From assembly GCA_015501075.1 (NCBI GenBank), contig JADNYJ010000042.1, forward strand, positions 186,001 to 250,000: a stretch of DNA of 64,000 bases, written 5' to 3'. How positions within the stretch are numbered: position 1 is the stretch's first letter; each line of letters begins with the position of its first letter. The notes beneath the pieces are model-generated. The model was not told where the DNA came from, did not search any database, and saw only the letters and a list, made by a program, of their open reading frames with translations. The position numbers and the translations under genes are program-made. The DNA is from Gymnopilus junonius (Eukaryota; Basidiomycota; Agaricomycetes; Agaricales; Galerinaceae). This document shows, piece by piece, positions 33,876-45,436 of this stretch.

Positions 33876-35825
33876 ATGCATCGTCTGTCGGCTGCCTCAT
33901 CAAGGTCTCTCCGTAAGGCTGCTGCCAAAGCCGCTCCTTCCACGTTCGCTCGTGGTGCCCACAAGGAGATCAAGTTTTCGAACGAAGGCAGAGCAAGTAT
34001 TCTCAAAGGCGTGGACGTCCTTGCGAACGCCGTCAGTGTCACTCTCGGTCCTAAAGGTGTGTATTATGTGTTTTTCTTAGTCTATGAACGCGTTTTATTG
34101 ATGTTTGATATCTTCCAGGTCGCAACGTCATCATCGAACAACCGTTTGGCGGACCCAAGATTACTAAGGGTATGTTCATCGAGGTTTTACGCAGGTTCAC
34201 GTATCTGAACCTCTGCAGATGGTGTTACTGTTGCCAAAGCAATTACGTTGAAGGACAAGTTCGAAAACCTTGGTGCTCGGTATGTCTTTTTTGCCTTCAT
34301 GATTTCTCTGGAATTAATATTGTTAATTGCGAATTCAGGCTGGTCCAGGACGTTGCCTCTAAGACCAACGAGGTCGCCGGAGACGGGACCACACCGCTAC
34401 TGTTCTCGCACGTGCCATCTACTCCGAAGGTGTCAAGAACGTAGCTGCAGGTTGCAATCCCATGGATCTGCGTCGAGGTTCTCAGGCCGCCGTCGACCGT
34501 GTTGTCGAATTCCTTTCAGCGAACACCAAGACCGTTACCACCACTGCCGAAATCGCCCAGGTCGCCACCATCTCCGCGAATGGTGATATCCATATCGGAA
34601 ACCTGATTGCTCAGGCAATGGAGAAGGTCGGAAAGGAAGGAGTCATCACCGTCAGGGAGGGCCGTACAATCGAGGACGAGATTGAAATCACTGAAGGCAT
34701 GCGTTTCGACCGAGGGTTCATATCACCCTACTTCATCACCGACGTCAAGACCCAGAAGTGTGAATTTGAAAACCCCTACATCCTCCTCTCCGACAAGAAA
34801 ATTTCTGTCCTCCAAGATATTCTTCCCACTCTTGAAATCGCTGCGAAGGGCCGCCGCCCTCTCATCATTATCGCTGAAGATGTCGATGGTGAAGCTCTCG
34901 CTGCCTTGATTCTCAACAAGCTGCGTGGTCAGCTCCAAGTATGCGCTATCAAGGCTCCAGGTTTCGGAGACAACCGCAAGTCCATCCTGGGCGACGTTGC
35001 CATCCTCACCGGAGGAACCGTCTTCACCGACGAGCTCGACATTAAACTCGAGAAGGCTACCCCCGACTTGCTTGGTTCCACCGGCTCGATCACCATCACC
35101 AAAGACGACACTATTATCCTCAACGGTGATGGTTCCAAGGATGCAATCCAGACTCGCTGCGAGCAGATTAGATCCCTCCTCGACGACCCCTCCACCTCCG
35201 ACTATGACAAGACCAAACTACAGGAACGTCTAGCCAAGCTCAGCGGAGGCGTAGCAGTCATCAAGGTCGGTGGCGCATCCGAGGTCGAGGTCGGCGAGAA
35301 GAAAGACAGATACGATGATGCCCTCAACGCCACTCGCGCCGCTGTCGAAGAAGGTATCCTCCCAGGTGGCGGGTCGCCCTCCTCAAGGCTTCCCTGCAAT
35401 AACGACCAACTCACCGGGCAGCGTTATCGTCTCACCCACCGCCAAACCCATCACACTGCCAACTTTGATCAAGAACTTGGCGTCCCATCATCAAACGTGC
35501 TCTCACCGGCCCTTCCCGTGCTATTCTCAACAACGCGGGTGAAGAAGCCAGCGTGATCGTGGAACGCTGCTTAGTGATTACGCCACGCCCGATAAATTTG
35601 CCTGGGGTTACGACGCCTCCAAGGGGGAATATGTTGATATGATCCAGGCTGGGATGTTGATCCCCTTAAGGTGGTGAGGACGGCGTTGGTGGATGCTAGT
35701 GGAGTGGCTAGTCTTTTGACACGAGTGAGGCCTGCGTGGTGGATGCTCCTGAGGAAAAGGCTGACGCTGGAGCTATGGGAGGTATGGGAGGTATGGGCGG
35801 CATGGGCGGCATGGGAGGTTTCTAA
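33876..35825 (+). CDS. hsp60: Mitochondrial chaperonin Hsp60 (Cpn60), with single-base breaks
   Basis: Type I chaperonin that folds imported proteins in the mitochondrial matrix. The start is [20 protein letters not shown], an Arg/Ser/Ala-rich presequence. Exons follow: [17 protein letters not shown] (donor near 34055), [35 protein letters not shown], then one long exon with [56 protein letters not shown] and [20 protein letters not shown]. The end is the classical GGM tail ([13 protein letters not shown], stop 35825). At least seven single-base deletions are needed: near 34392, 35370, 35402, 35500, 35560, 35655 and 35720. Each leaves Hsp60 sequence on both sides. With an intact promoter element, presequence and tail, I take this as the true gene carrying sequence errors. 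Confidence 0.92.
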
Positions 35826-38256
35826 GCATTTTGACGCGGAGCTAGACGGGTCTGGCCTATCGAACAAAAGTACGACTTCAATTATATTCTAATTGCATAG
35901 ACGCATCTATCATCACATCCCCACTCAGCATCGCCCTTATCACTGTAGCTTACTATTTTTCTGTCAACTATCGCATTAGATACCGCATTGTTCGTCAAGA
36001 GGTGAAGATTGAATCCATGGTATCGTGTTGATACTCCTTTCGTTCGTCACGATAATCGGGAGGGGAGCTGCGAGTTTACGTCCACATTCTGCCCACTGAA
36101 CATGCAAACTGACATATCAAATCAGTGGCGCAGCTTCATTCACGAAATGGCTCAAGGCAGGGATCTTGACGACGAACTTGCAGGCTGAAGGCCTGAACAC
36201 ATCCACTTGCCGAACTTTCGTATTCTCAGCATTACTCTTTTTCGGAGCATCTACGATTGCCTTGATCCTGTCAGCTCATGTATTTGCCCCCGACCTGCTG
36301 CTACTTGGACTCCAATCAGAGCTTGAGTGCTCGTGTACGCATCTGTACAAGAGGCTTTTTTCATTTATCAAACTCGAGTCGCAATGCTTGAATACAACAC
36401 CTGCTCTAGCTCCGAGAAAAGGATCTATTCAAGTCTATATTGCCTTCGGTTTTACGATCTCTCCCTTGTTTCTGACCCTTTGATTGTCAGGCGTGAGCGA
36501 TCAGTAGAAAGGATGTGACCGGGTGAAAGCGAAAGCGTGTTTCTCGAGGCGACGCAGTGTAATTCGCCCTCAAAACTCGACCACTCTTCATTAAAGATCG
36601 TATGTCAGATCTAGTTCCGCCGATTTATCAGACCCGAACTAACGTAGAATAACTAAGCATATCGTTCAGATCTAATCAGTCAAAAACCAACTCGATGATG
36701 AGGCACTCCTGGAATCTGGTACGAAGTACAAGGAAGTTCTCCGTCTTCTTTAACTCCTAGTGGGATCATCATCGCCAAAAGGTTGCTTTAAAATCTAATG
36801 TTATAAACACAGGCCGAACGTGTTGCGTATGCAGATCCACTGCAAACTCCCGTCCTCAACACGGGGCGTATTACCAACTTAACATTGGACTGTGGAAATA
36901 AAATCCGGGACGAATTATATGCGTTATGACCCGGCTGAATTCACATCACCTATGGCGACGCATTTTGATTGGCCAATGGCCACGCACTCACAAAAACGCC
37001 TTTAGTAAGGCGATCTTGCTAATGGTGTTTCGAAGAAAGCCGCGGCCCCCAGGTTGATTGCGCTATTTATGCCCAGGCGAAAAGAGGCTAAACGGCCTCA
37101 TTCCCTATTTTGAATAAAGTTGCGTCTTATTTGGCTGAAAGATTGCCGAAATCTTGCTGATAATAGATCGCGTATGCGCTATATATATTCGTTTTACCCA
37201 ACGAATTATAATATAGACTTGAAACACCACATCCTGAGGAAATTTTTGTTATTTTCGTGGCCAATTGCAACAGTGTGTTATTTTGCAACTTTAAATTCTC
37301 CGGCGGTTCTTAGCGTAGCCCATTTGTTGGTTAGAGACCTTTGTTTGACTTAATAAACCGCCCGATAAGAGCGAGCACCTCTGCGAAATTCATCCCACGG
37401 ATGATCAAGACGCCACCCTGCCATACGCTGCCATGAATCCGCAGTCCACATGCCTTATGGTAAGAAACTTCGAACAGGATATTGCGGTGACCGGTGAACC
37501 AGAGACTTGGAAACCAGTCTCAATGTTCCTTTCTATCTTACCAGCCAGTTGCACACGTTCTCACGTACACTCCATAGTTACACTGAACGAGAAGATGTTG
37601 GCCGCTCTTCCATCACTGCTCTTGAAGTCGTGGGCGACATGGAACTCCGAACCATTCCATTACTCCCATCGTTCAATCACTAGAAGCGTATTTGGACGTC
37701 ACTACGACCGTCACCTGCGTTCCCACATTGGGGCGGTACAATACATATGAACGATGACAGAAGTAATACTATGGGAACGCTCTAGGTTCACGAGACGAGT
37801 GGTCTTACACCGCGTTTCAAATGGTATAAACCTCACCGATCGAGGTAATGCCTTGGTCGAACACGGAAATTTTATGAGCTAAAATGGCTCTTGACAGTGA
37901 CGTCTTGACAAGACCGCAGCACTTACCACTATACTTAAATTCTTCCCATGTATGTATGGGTTTTCGTTCCTCTTGCAAATGCCTACATTATTTTTATTCA
38001 TCAATCAATTTCAGTGCCTCATCTGTTCTACTCCTTGCGGTTAGCGTACAAATTTAGCTACGCTAAATCTCGTTTACTCCATCGTCGTTCATCCGAGGCG
38101 TCACCTTCGATCAATTGTTAATGTGACTGGTTTAATAGCATAGCCGACGGCAAGTTCCAAACTATCACTTTGGATTCCGTCAAATAGCCACGCCTCCCCT
38201 CCCAGATTCCGTAGAACTCTCTCCCACATCCATCCTTCCTCAAAAAAATTTGAACG
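35826..38256. other. Long stretch without a supportable gene
   Basis: Short ORFs only (36166-36518, 37120-37353, 37433-37750). The first has hydrophobic runs (TFVFSALLFFGASTIALILS) but no conserved motif. No repeats or RNA found. The last 200 bases are probably the cupredoxin promoter. Confidence 0.35.
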
Positions 38257-39195
38257 ATGTTGTTCGCCGCCGTGTCTGCTTTTACTCTCCTCTCTGCCGC
38301 TTCGGCTCAAATGGTACGGCAATTTTCTTTCTATAACGTCTCATTCCTGCTCATCGCATCGCAAAATAGACCGTGCAGGTCGGGTCTACAGCCACAGCGC
38401 AAGGTGGAGTCTTCCAATTCATCCCAAATAACTTCAACGCCACGAAGGGTACTACCATCACATTCCAATTCACCGGCGCGTAAGCGGTTTTTAGTCTACT
38501 CGATGCGTTGTAGAGACATTGATGGAACGTGCTCTAAGTCCTGGCAACCATACCGTCACACAGTCGACCTTCACAGACCCTTGCGATCCTACTCCGGGAG
38601 GCTTTGACTCTGGCTGGGTCTTCGTTCCTACAAGCCCAGCTTTGGCTGAGACGCCCGAATTCAACTTGACTATTACCGATGATACCAAGCGTGAGTTCCT
38701 AATTTTCTTTGGATATGTACCACAAATAATATTCCCGTTTCAGCCATCTGGTTCTTCTGCAAACAGCTCATTCCATCACCTCACTGTGGCGCTGGAATGG
38801 TTGGCGCCATTAACGCACCCGCCACTGGCAATACCTTCACGTCTTTCCAAACTAACGCGAAGAACTTCGGAAAGGCTTCTGGCGTACGTCCTTCCCACTC
38901 ACAGGACATATATTTCCAATACTTTTTTCTATAGCAAGGTCAAGGTGCACTAGTCGGAATTGGAGCTTCTGCCTCAGCTCCGTTGGACCCATTCCCAGCG
39001 GAGCCACTGCATACACTGGTGTCGCTATCGCTTCAGCATCCGGGTCGGGCGCTCCCGCTGGTTCTAGCGCTACATCTCCCACCGGCTCTGGATCCCCCAG
39101 CAGCTTCTCAAACTGCCGCCTCCGGCGCAACCAGTGTGGTTGTTAGCTCTTTCGTCGCAGTATTCGCGGCTGCCGTCGGATTCATCCTTGTTTGA
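38257..39195 (+). CDS. GPI-anchored cupredoxin (plastocyanin-like) extracellular protein
   Basis: Type-1 copper-fold protein of the Ser-rich extracellular family common in agarics. The signal peptide is MLFAAVSAFTLLSAASAQM. Exons: 38257-38313, then from about 38371 (TVQVGSTATAQGGVFQFIPN, NFNATKGTTITFQFTGA), then GNHTVTQSTFTDPCDPTP and EFNLTITDDTK, then PIWFFCKQLIPSPHCGAGM and a last exon from about 38936. Copper ligands are all visible: His of GNHTVTQ, Cys of FFCKQ, His of SPHCG and Met of GAGM. A Ser/Gly/Thr-rich stalk (PSGATAYTGVAIASASGSG) ends in the hydrophobic tail SVVVSSFVAVFAAAVGFILV, a GPI signal. The stalk lies in a different frame from both sides, so two compensating indels near 38990 and 39108 are needed. 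The function is unproven; some homologues are linked to stress and fruiting. Confidence 0.85.
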
Positions 39196-40077
39196 AGGGG
39201 TAGTTTACCATGTGCGTTCATTGGATATGGACACGTCTCACCTTTGTTATACTTTCTTTTCGAGGCCCCATTCTTTGATTTGTGTAGAAGCTCCAGTTAG
39301 TTTAGGTATTATCAGGCTCGTCCAGCCTGGCCCTGTCGGAAAAATGTACTCTCCTAACATACATCCATAATGAATTCCATTTCCATTTGGAATCTCGAAT
39401 ATATTCTCCCTCCTATGAGAGATGTTTCGCCAGCAGTAAAGCCTGCTTTGTGAATGCAAAGCTCCGAAATCTGCTTACTATTGACCTCGGTACCTAGGTG
39501 TGTAAGCTAACTACAGTCGGACGCCTCATCAAGCTGAGTCAACCCTCCGCAGGAGAAACATGATCAAGATCTTGCTCGTCATTCACGAGACTGGATCTGG
39601 AGAAAGGAAGGCAGTTCACATGTATATTTATGGTGCTGACGTCCTGTGATTACTGATTATCATAAGACGCCTCAGGTTGGTCGCAAGGGTGATGCTATTT
39701 GTTTGGAAACTAGAGATTGCGGCATTTTCAGAAGTATTTCGGGTATTGAAATGTACCAGGTTGTAACATAAAATTTCCTTCAGTTTTTGATTCCCAAAAA
39801 GGGCGCCTAGACTATAATAGTGACTAACTTCTTTTTCTTCTCCGGCGTCTCCCTTTCAGGGTCAGCTTAAATGGCCCTTCGTGCGACTAGTCACAATTGT
39901 AACAGTATAATGGGCCATTATGGGCCACGTATCATAAACGGCTAACATAGTACTTGGCTTTGTCTGATTCATTCCCTTTGATCTATCGACGACAATATAA
40001 ATACTGATTGCTTGTGGCATAGATAATTTCGACCTCTTCCTTCTGCTCTTGATGCCAGCTGAACGAAGTCTGAAGAT
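39196..40077. other. Intergenic stretch
   Basis: No coding signal. GGGCCATTATGGGCCA near 39909 is a short near-repeat of unclear meaning. Confidence 0.35.
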
Positions 40078-40472
40078 GTACGGTTTGTTGTTATGGGATT
40101 TCTATTGACACGATCTGAATGCCTGATCTATATTTCTTCTTTAGCACCATACCTCCATTGGGATCTCCAAGACGCAAAGGAAAGGCATCCCAGCATCAGA
40201 GCTCAACAAATTCAACAGCGACTTCGCGGCCAAAGTCAGAAGGAGAGTTCAAGGTACCCACAATCTTTCCTTGTCGATGGGACAACCGAATGTGCAGGCA
40301 CTTCTTGTCACGAAATCTTGAAGAGATCAGGGATCACCTGTGTTTCGTTCATTGGTTTCCGGTGGGCCAGAATGTGGAAAATGTAAGCTGTTCATGGCAA
40401 GACTGCGAGGCGACTTTTCCTAACCTCGGTGCCATGGTAAAACACGTATATGACGTCCACATACCTGAATAA
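40078..40472 (+). CDS. Small C2H2-type zinc-finger protein
   Basis: The coding frame includes SPRRKGKASQHQSSTNSTAT, FPCRWDNRMCRHFLSRN, EEIRDHLCFVH, then SCSWQDCEATFPNLGAMVKH and VYDVHIPE with stop at 40472. It aligns with the duplicated gene at 6.5 and 58.9 kb: PC-(x)n-C-x-HFL(S/A)R ... H...H for finger 1 and C-x-W-x-x-C ... H for finger 2. It is therefore a diverged member of the same family. A short first exon starting at 40078 (ATGTACG then GTTTGT) with acceptor at about 40147 is possible but does not fix the phase. Paired degenerate fingers suggest nucleic-acid or protein binding. Confidence 0.5.
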
Positions 40473-43339
40473 GACCAGATAGATTTGCACTCGGCGTTGC
40501 TAGCTCAACGCTTCAGATATAGAGAATCGCCGAGAAGTCGCATCAGATTCTTATATTCGTGAACGAATACCGAAGAAAGAGATCAAGCATGGTGCGTAAA
40601 ATCTCCTATAGCAGAGTTTAGTAGAGGATTGAGTGTTGAAGGCGAGGAGGAAAAGGTTTCGAATTTCGCCTTTTGCGACGCTATAGACAGTTCCGCAAGG
40701 AAAGCTGAGATTTATATGAAGAGAATGGAGTAAAAACGTCCGTTGATTGTGATTAAGATTCGGTAACCAACGGAACCAATACCATAGCCAGTTAAAATTC
40801 TAAATGACAATTCAGAGCTGACGAACATCTCTTCGAATTTCCAAGACTATTCTTTCTGCCGCCTGTGCAACTAGGGAAATCGGCTGAAGCGGACAGCAAC
40901 AATAAGTCAGTCGGAGGTCTGGAAGTATACATAAATAGAGTTTCAGGTGATTGACACTTGAAAAAATCAAGTAAAATGCGACGAGTTCCTGCAGGAGTCC
41001 GAACGGAGACCATTCAGTTATCAGAAGATTCAGAGTGAGCCTTAGCCAGTGAACAACTACAAGCAGTCCGTGCAAATGAACCCTAACCCTAAGCTCAATG
41101 TTGTGATGCTTATGATACATATCGCTGAAGGTGAGTAGAAGGCGGAAGGAGGTAGAGAGCCTGTGATGATGGTCGGGTCAGCACCAGATCCGAAGCATGC
41201 TTCGAGCACGTGCTTCTAACCACTTCGTGTTTTTTTTGGCAAAAGCCTTCAACTTTCTTGGACCTGACATCTTCCTCCGCGTCTGTCCATCTCTCTGTTT
41301 TGCTTCGCAAAGTTATTTCTTTTCGTCTTTGGGACTTACCAGTATGCTTGAACTTGTGAAAACTGGAAATTTATTGGAATTTACACCAGGCACGACATGA
41401 CGCCGACGCCTTATTTGATATCCGCCAGGACAGTGCATTGCGCCCAACATCCTTGGATCGGGCTTTGTAGAGGAAAGAGGAAATCGCAACTATATCGCGA
41501 CAAGTGAGTACCGCCTCTCCATCGTATCTATTATTTATCTGGATAATCTGTTCACTTCAAGAAAAGGCAAACACTTTGATTTCTTGAGTCGCCGTTCCTA
41601 CGGTCTTCACCTTGAAGGTCTCTCCTTTATTGCTATTCTCATTTTGCTCCAGCTTATGCCTTTGCTCATGCGTTTCCACCTGCTCGATTCATTCGCCACT
41701 CAGCTTTCGTTCTTCCATTGTAGACCGCCGCAGTCTCGACTCTGGATGATTGAGGCAAAGACGCGAGGGTCGATCAAGTGATATGCTAACTCCGGTTCAC
41801 TTCAGTTATGTTCCGGGTAAGTAAATAGACGCGTTGACCAGTAGAAAATTTTAACATCACTTATTGCAGGAGGACCCTTTGCGGAAGTTGTGAAGTCTGA
41901 AATTACTCTTTGACGGAAGAGAGGGAATTTGGGTGGTCAATTTCAAAGGAAATTTCGTCTACGATCAGGTGGGCCATCCGTCCTATCCATTGCTTTTTTT
42001 CCTGCTCAATTGATGTCGTTTGACCTCACCGACGATTTTTTCCCTTCGTACCCTCTTTCTGAATAATTTCCATACCTGCGACTAATTTATTTTGGTATTT
42101 TTTACCACCATTGCTCTTCGTTCAAACTTCAATCATTGCCTTTGGAACCCAACTTTTTCCTCCGACCTTGCAACAAAGATTCGAGGATGCTTCTCAATCT
42201 ACGGAAGATCGGACTAATCAGTTGAAGGGCGATACGAGGTTTCTGGATAAGGCTTAGGAAAGGCGTGATGGGATCGGTTGGTATCTGCTGAGGTTGAAGA
42301 TATGGTTTTTGGTGGTTATGAGCATGGTATGTTGAGAATTCCGTTACGCCCGTGTATGCTTGTGTTCATTGGTTGTTACAGGTTGCTGTAGATAGTTCTA
42401 GAAATTTTCTTTGAACGTTACCCTTTTTTTAAATCAATCGTCGACCTCCTTACTGTAATCAATGAGCTTCTACCAACAATTTTTTTTCACGCCGAGGACT
42501 CCACGAAAGATTCCATTGGCACATTTCGCCCCATTTTTCCTTCTGTTTTTCCTTTCTCCTCGTTCTAAACCGATAATTTCCTCTTCTACTTTATTTGAAC
42601 AGTGCGCATTTTTCCAGACAGTATCCGAAATGGTCTTCAAAGATTGTTGCCAAGGTCGGCGGGAAACTCGTGACATAGTAAGCATCCTTTTCTTTGAACC
42701 ATCCTCGCCTTACGCAACTAACATTACGCCAATAGGCATGGAACGGCGGGTTCCAATCCTTCAAGTTTCATCTAAAAATCGTGCTTGCAGGTTATATATT
42801 GTGTGGATCAAGTCGCTGTGAATGTCTAGAAAATTATGGAGCCTGTTAGGTTGAAGTGAGCTCGGCTCCTTTGAGGAGACCAATGGGTGCGCGTGAGAGA
42901 ATAGCTGGAAGGGTGGAGGAGCTTAAGATGTTTAGAGTGGAGTTGGATAGCTGAATATGTGGCAGTTGCAATTATGGTCTCAATCGCTGAGTCTGATTTT
43001 TACCGCCTGTCTTTTTTGATTTTAACATGTATGTTAATAAGTAGAAGGGAGAAAACTTAGTATAAGTGAAACGCGTTCCCGAACTCCTACCAAAGCGCTA
43101 CACTATGAAAACTCATCGCCCCTTACTTGCAGTTTCAGACGGAGGAAGTCGCTGTTAGGTTCAGTCTAATTGTACTTTTATTTCCGCCCACAGTGAAAGG
43201 CTTGTAGTTGCTTCATACACTTACCGTCGCAAGCGGCCGTGCTATGTCTTCAGGTGAGGACGGTTCCGTTTATATTCAATGCTTGCTAATCCAGCTAAAA
43301 ATCAACGCTGGCAGGACATGATGACCAATGGGAAGAGAT
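40473..43339. other. Long stretch with only weak ORFs
   Basis: ORFs at 41197-41400, 41584-41781 and 42462-42821 have hydrophobic runs typical of T-rich non-coding strands (FFLLFFLSP) and no motif. ATGGTCTTCAAAGATTG at 42629 starts a possible small exon (MVFKDCCQGRRETRD) with a donor after it, but nothing recognisable follows. I call no gene here. Confidence 0.35.
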
Positions 43340-44398
43340 CTAAACTGGAAGAGCCAATCCTTCGATGTCTTCATACCTGAAAAGTCCTGCGTTTTCATTC
43401 AGGAACGCCTTTATTGCCTCCAATCCAACCCCTCGCCTCATGCCCGTTTGATCATCCCAGCTCGAATGCAAGCCTGCAAGCCTTCCTGAGCTCTGCTCGA
43501 CCAAAGGAGCCCCACTGTGACCCCAGTACGTCCAGCAATCATGCATCAATGCTCCGATTTCTGAATTATCTTGTCTATCTTGACCAGGAGCATACCCTCG
43601 AAAATTTCCAGAGCTGACGTGTAATACGTTGTAGTTTGTTTTGATTCCTGGTTTTGATGCTTCCAAATCTTCGCTACCAGGATGTCCCACACATGTTAGG
43701 GCTGCTCGAAAGGGAAGCGGAGCGTCGGCTGGTATCAGGAATGGAAACCCTTGAAGTGGAATAGCGGAGGGTGATGATGATGAAGGGGAGTTCAGGCCAG
43801 TTTCTGCTAACCTTTGACAAGCTACAATTTGCAAAAGTGACAGATCGCGCGTCGGATCCCAAGCTACACAGTCTGCTTTCACCACCTCCCCCGACGCGAA
43901 AAGCAACCATTTTGTCCTGTTATTCTCAAGCTCTTCGGTGCTCTCAGCTACACAGTGCGAGCATGTAAGAAGGATTCCGTGAGGTGAGATGCACACTGCT
44001 GTTCCTGCGTCCTCCTGTGCAAATACCAATGTAGCGTTGACAACGTTCGACATATCGACTCCATTTCGAATGGGAGGCATGTCGATTCCATGCTCACGTA
44101 GCCGTTTCTTCTTCTTGTGAAGAATGCTAAAGTCTTTCTTCAGCAGTCTGGTAATATTTCGGGTAAGTGTACTTGGAAGCTGGTCGATACTGCGGCGAGT
44201 CGAACTTGGACGAGGGATCGAAGTCGACAGTGTCACCGGTAGTTTAGCATGGGGATCAATATCAGTAACATCCGTCGATGGAATGTTCTTTTCGACACTA
44301 TCCGCAATTAAAGCTTCCTTTGTCTTGTCATTCGCATGTTCAGTACTGACTTCGCAGTCGCCTGTATTGCAGGCTGAGGAGGAGCTTCGAAGTGGCAT
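43340..44398 (-). CDS. Trypsin-like serine protease (chymotrypsin fold)
   Basis: A clean 352-residue ORF without introns. The N-terminal 120 residues are hydrophilic, Ser/Thr-rich and contain a basic run (LHKKKKRLREHG). The protease domain follows: TAVCISPHGILLTCSHCVAE (catalytic His in SHC), VAWDPTRDLSLLQIV (Asp in RDLSLL), and WGHSGAPLVEQ (Ser in GHSGAP), then GLHSSWDDQTG. This is the Trypsin_2 pattern (HtrA-like TSxHV / D(L)ALL / GNSGGP) with the oxyanion Gly replaced in GHSGAP. There is no signal peptide, so an intracellular, perhaps nuclear, location is likely. No PDZ domain is seen. It sits next to the transposon at 44661-45436. Confidence 0.8.
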   Translation of the reverse strand: MPLRSSSSACNTGDCEVSTEHANDKTKEALIADSVEKNIPSTDVTDIDPHAKLPVTLSTSIPRPSSTRRSIDQLPSTLTRNITRLLKKDFSILHKKKKRLREHGIDMPPIRNGVDMSNVVNATLVFAQEDAGTAVCISPHGILLTCSHCVAESTEELENNRTKWLLFASGEVVKADCVAWDPTRDLSLLQIVACQRLAETGLNSPSSSSPSAIPLQGFPFLIPADAPLPFRAALTCVGHPGSEDLEASKPGIKTNYNVLHVSSGNFRGYAPGQDRQDNSEIGALMHDCWTYWGHSGAPLVEQSSGRLAGLHSSWDDQTGMRRGVGLEAIKAFLNENAGLFRYEDIEGLALPV

Positions 44399-44660
44399 GG
44401 GTGGTGGGGTGCTTAATCGGGGCGAAACGAGAGAGATATGAAATGAGACTAAATCATCCAGAAATGCCCCAGGTGAGTCTCGAGTCTATTGCGTCGACAA
44501 TATGGTGATGGTCATAAAATGACAGGATGACTCGATTGACGGCAAAATAAGAACGCGTCGGCTCCGTTACCTGCTCATCTTATCGCATATCTCATCAGTC
44601 GACTTCATTCCGTCTGCGCACATTCTTCTTGCGTAATTCCTGGTACTCATCTCACTTAAA

Positions 44661-44683
44661 TACAGTCGGCACCCTCATAACCC
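44661..44683 (+). repeat. Left terminal inverted repeat with TA
   Basis: TA followed by CAGTCGGCACCCTCATAACC and one more C; exact reverse complement of 45414-45436. Confidence 0.9.
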
Positions 44684-44885
44684 ATGACCGTGATAACCCA
44701 TAACCCCATAAAACCCATACTTTTTTCGGTCCACCGACTCGGTGGACAGGGATTTTCGTCCAAAACCCCATAAGTCCGCCATAACCCATAACCCATAGAC
44801 CTTTCGGACAAAAACCCATAAGTTTTGGGTCAAATTTGAGCCCGCCCCCTGTTATATCCTATGATATGTAGTCAAGCAAAACCGG

Positions 44886-45230
44886 ATGAGTATCGACTCT
44901 CTTCTCAATCCGTCCGGGGAGTATCAGGTTTTGACAGAAACGTCGGACGAAGAAAATTTCCAGGCTGTCATAAATGCAGTTCACGCACGTGAGAACATAG
45001 AGATTAATGGCGGTGACGATGTTGATGAAGATATCCCTGTCGAACCGCGACCTGTTCGTCATGATGTTCTTAAGGCTTCCTCAACAATTAGTAGGTACTT
45101 GGAGGATTGGAATGACCCCATTGCTCGCAAAATGGAAGCAATTCTGGGATCTTTTAACAGACAGCTTCATCTTGATGAAGTCAATTCCTTGAAGCCTACT
45201 GTTTTGACTGACTATTTTAAAAGGGCATAG
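44886..45230 (+). CDS. Transposase C-terminal remnant (DDE, pogo/CENP-B-like)
   Basis: The 114-residue ORF starts MSIDSLLNPSGEYQVLTETS and ends PTVLTDYFKRA. The motif SIDSLLNP ... E.....SDEE.F.AV is common at the C-terminus of fungal pogo-like DDE transposases, after the catalytic domain. The helix-turn-helix and the DDE core are missing, so it cannot be an active transposase. The element would need a full-length relative to move. Confidence 0.7.
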   Translation: MSIDSLLNPSGEYQVLTETSDEENFQAVINAVHARENIEINGGDDVDEDIPVEPRPVRHDVLKASSTISRYLEDWNDPIARKMEAILGSFNRQLHLDEVNSLKPTVLTDYFKRA

Positions 45231-45413
45231 TTTGTTAATTTATATTCAGCTACAATAAAGATTACTGGTTGCTTTCTTAACGTAGCACACAAGCTACGAA
45301 TATTCTATTATTATTTTCGATTTTTTCGCCATTTATAAATGCTATTTTTAGTCTCCCTCCCAAACCCCATAACCTCCGAAAACCCATACTTTCGGCCATC
45401 CACCGAAGGGTAC

Positions 45414-45436
45414 GGGTTATGAGGGTGCCGACTGTA
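45414..45436 (-). repeat. Right terminal inverted repeat with TA
   Basis: GGGTTATGAGGGTGCCGACTG followed by TA; exact reverse complement of the left end. Confidence 0.9.

Larger units (their letters stand above)
44661..45436 (+). mobile_element. Internally deleted pogo/Tc1-mariner-type element
   Basis: Perfect 21-bp terminal inverted repeats beginning CAGTCGGCACCCTCATAACC are flanked on each side by TA, the usual target-site duplication of this superfamily. The 772-bp body is too short for a full transposase and keeps only its C-terminal piece. Subterminal AACCCATA repeats occur many times inside both ends (44690-44830 and 45360-45390) and may be transposase-binding sites. Confidence 0.88.

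Noticed and set aside
42462..42821. 119-codon ORF starting MSFYQQFFFTP
   Set aside because: Composition is that of a T-rich non-coding strand, with no motif and no splice context.
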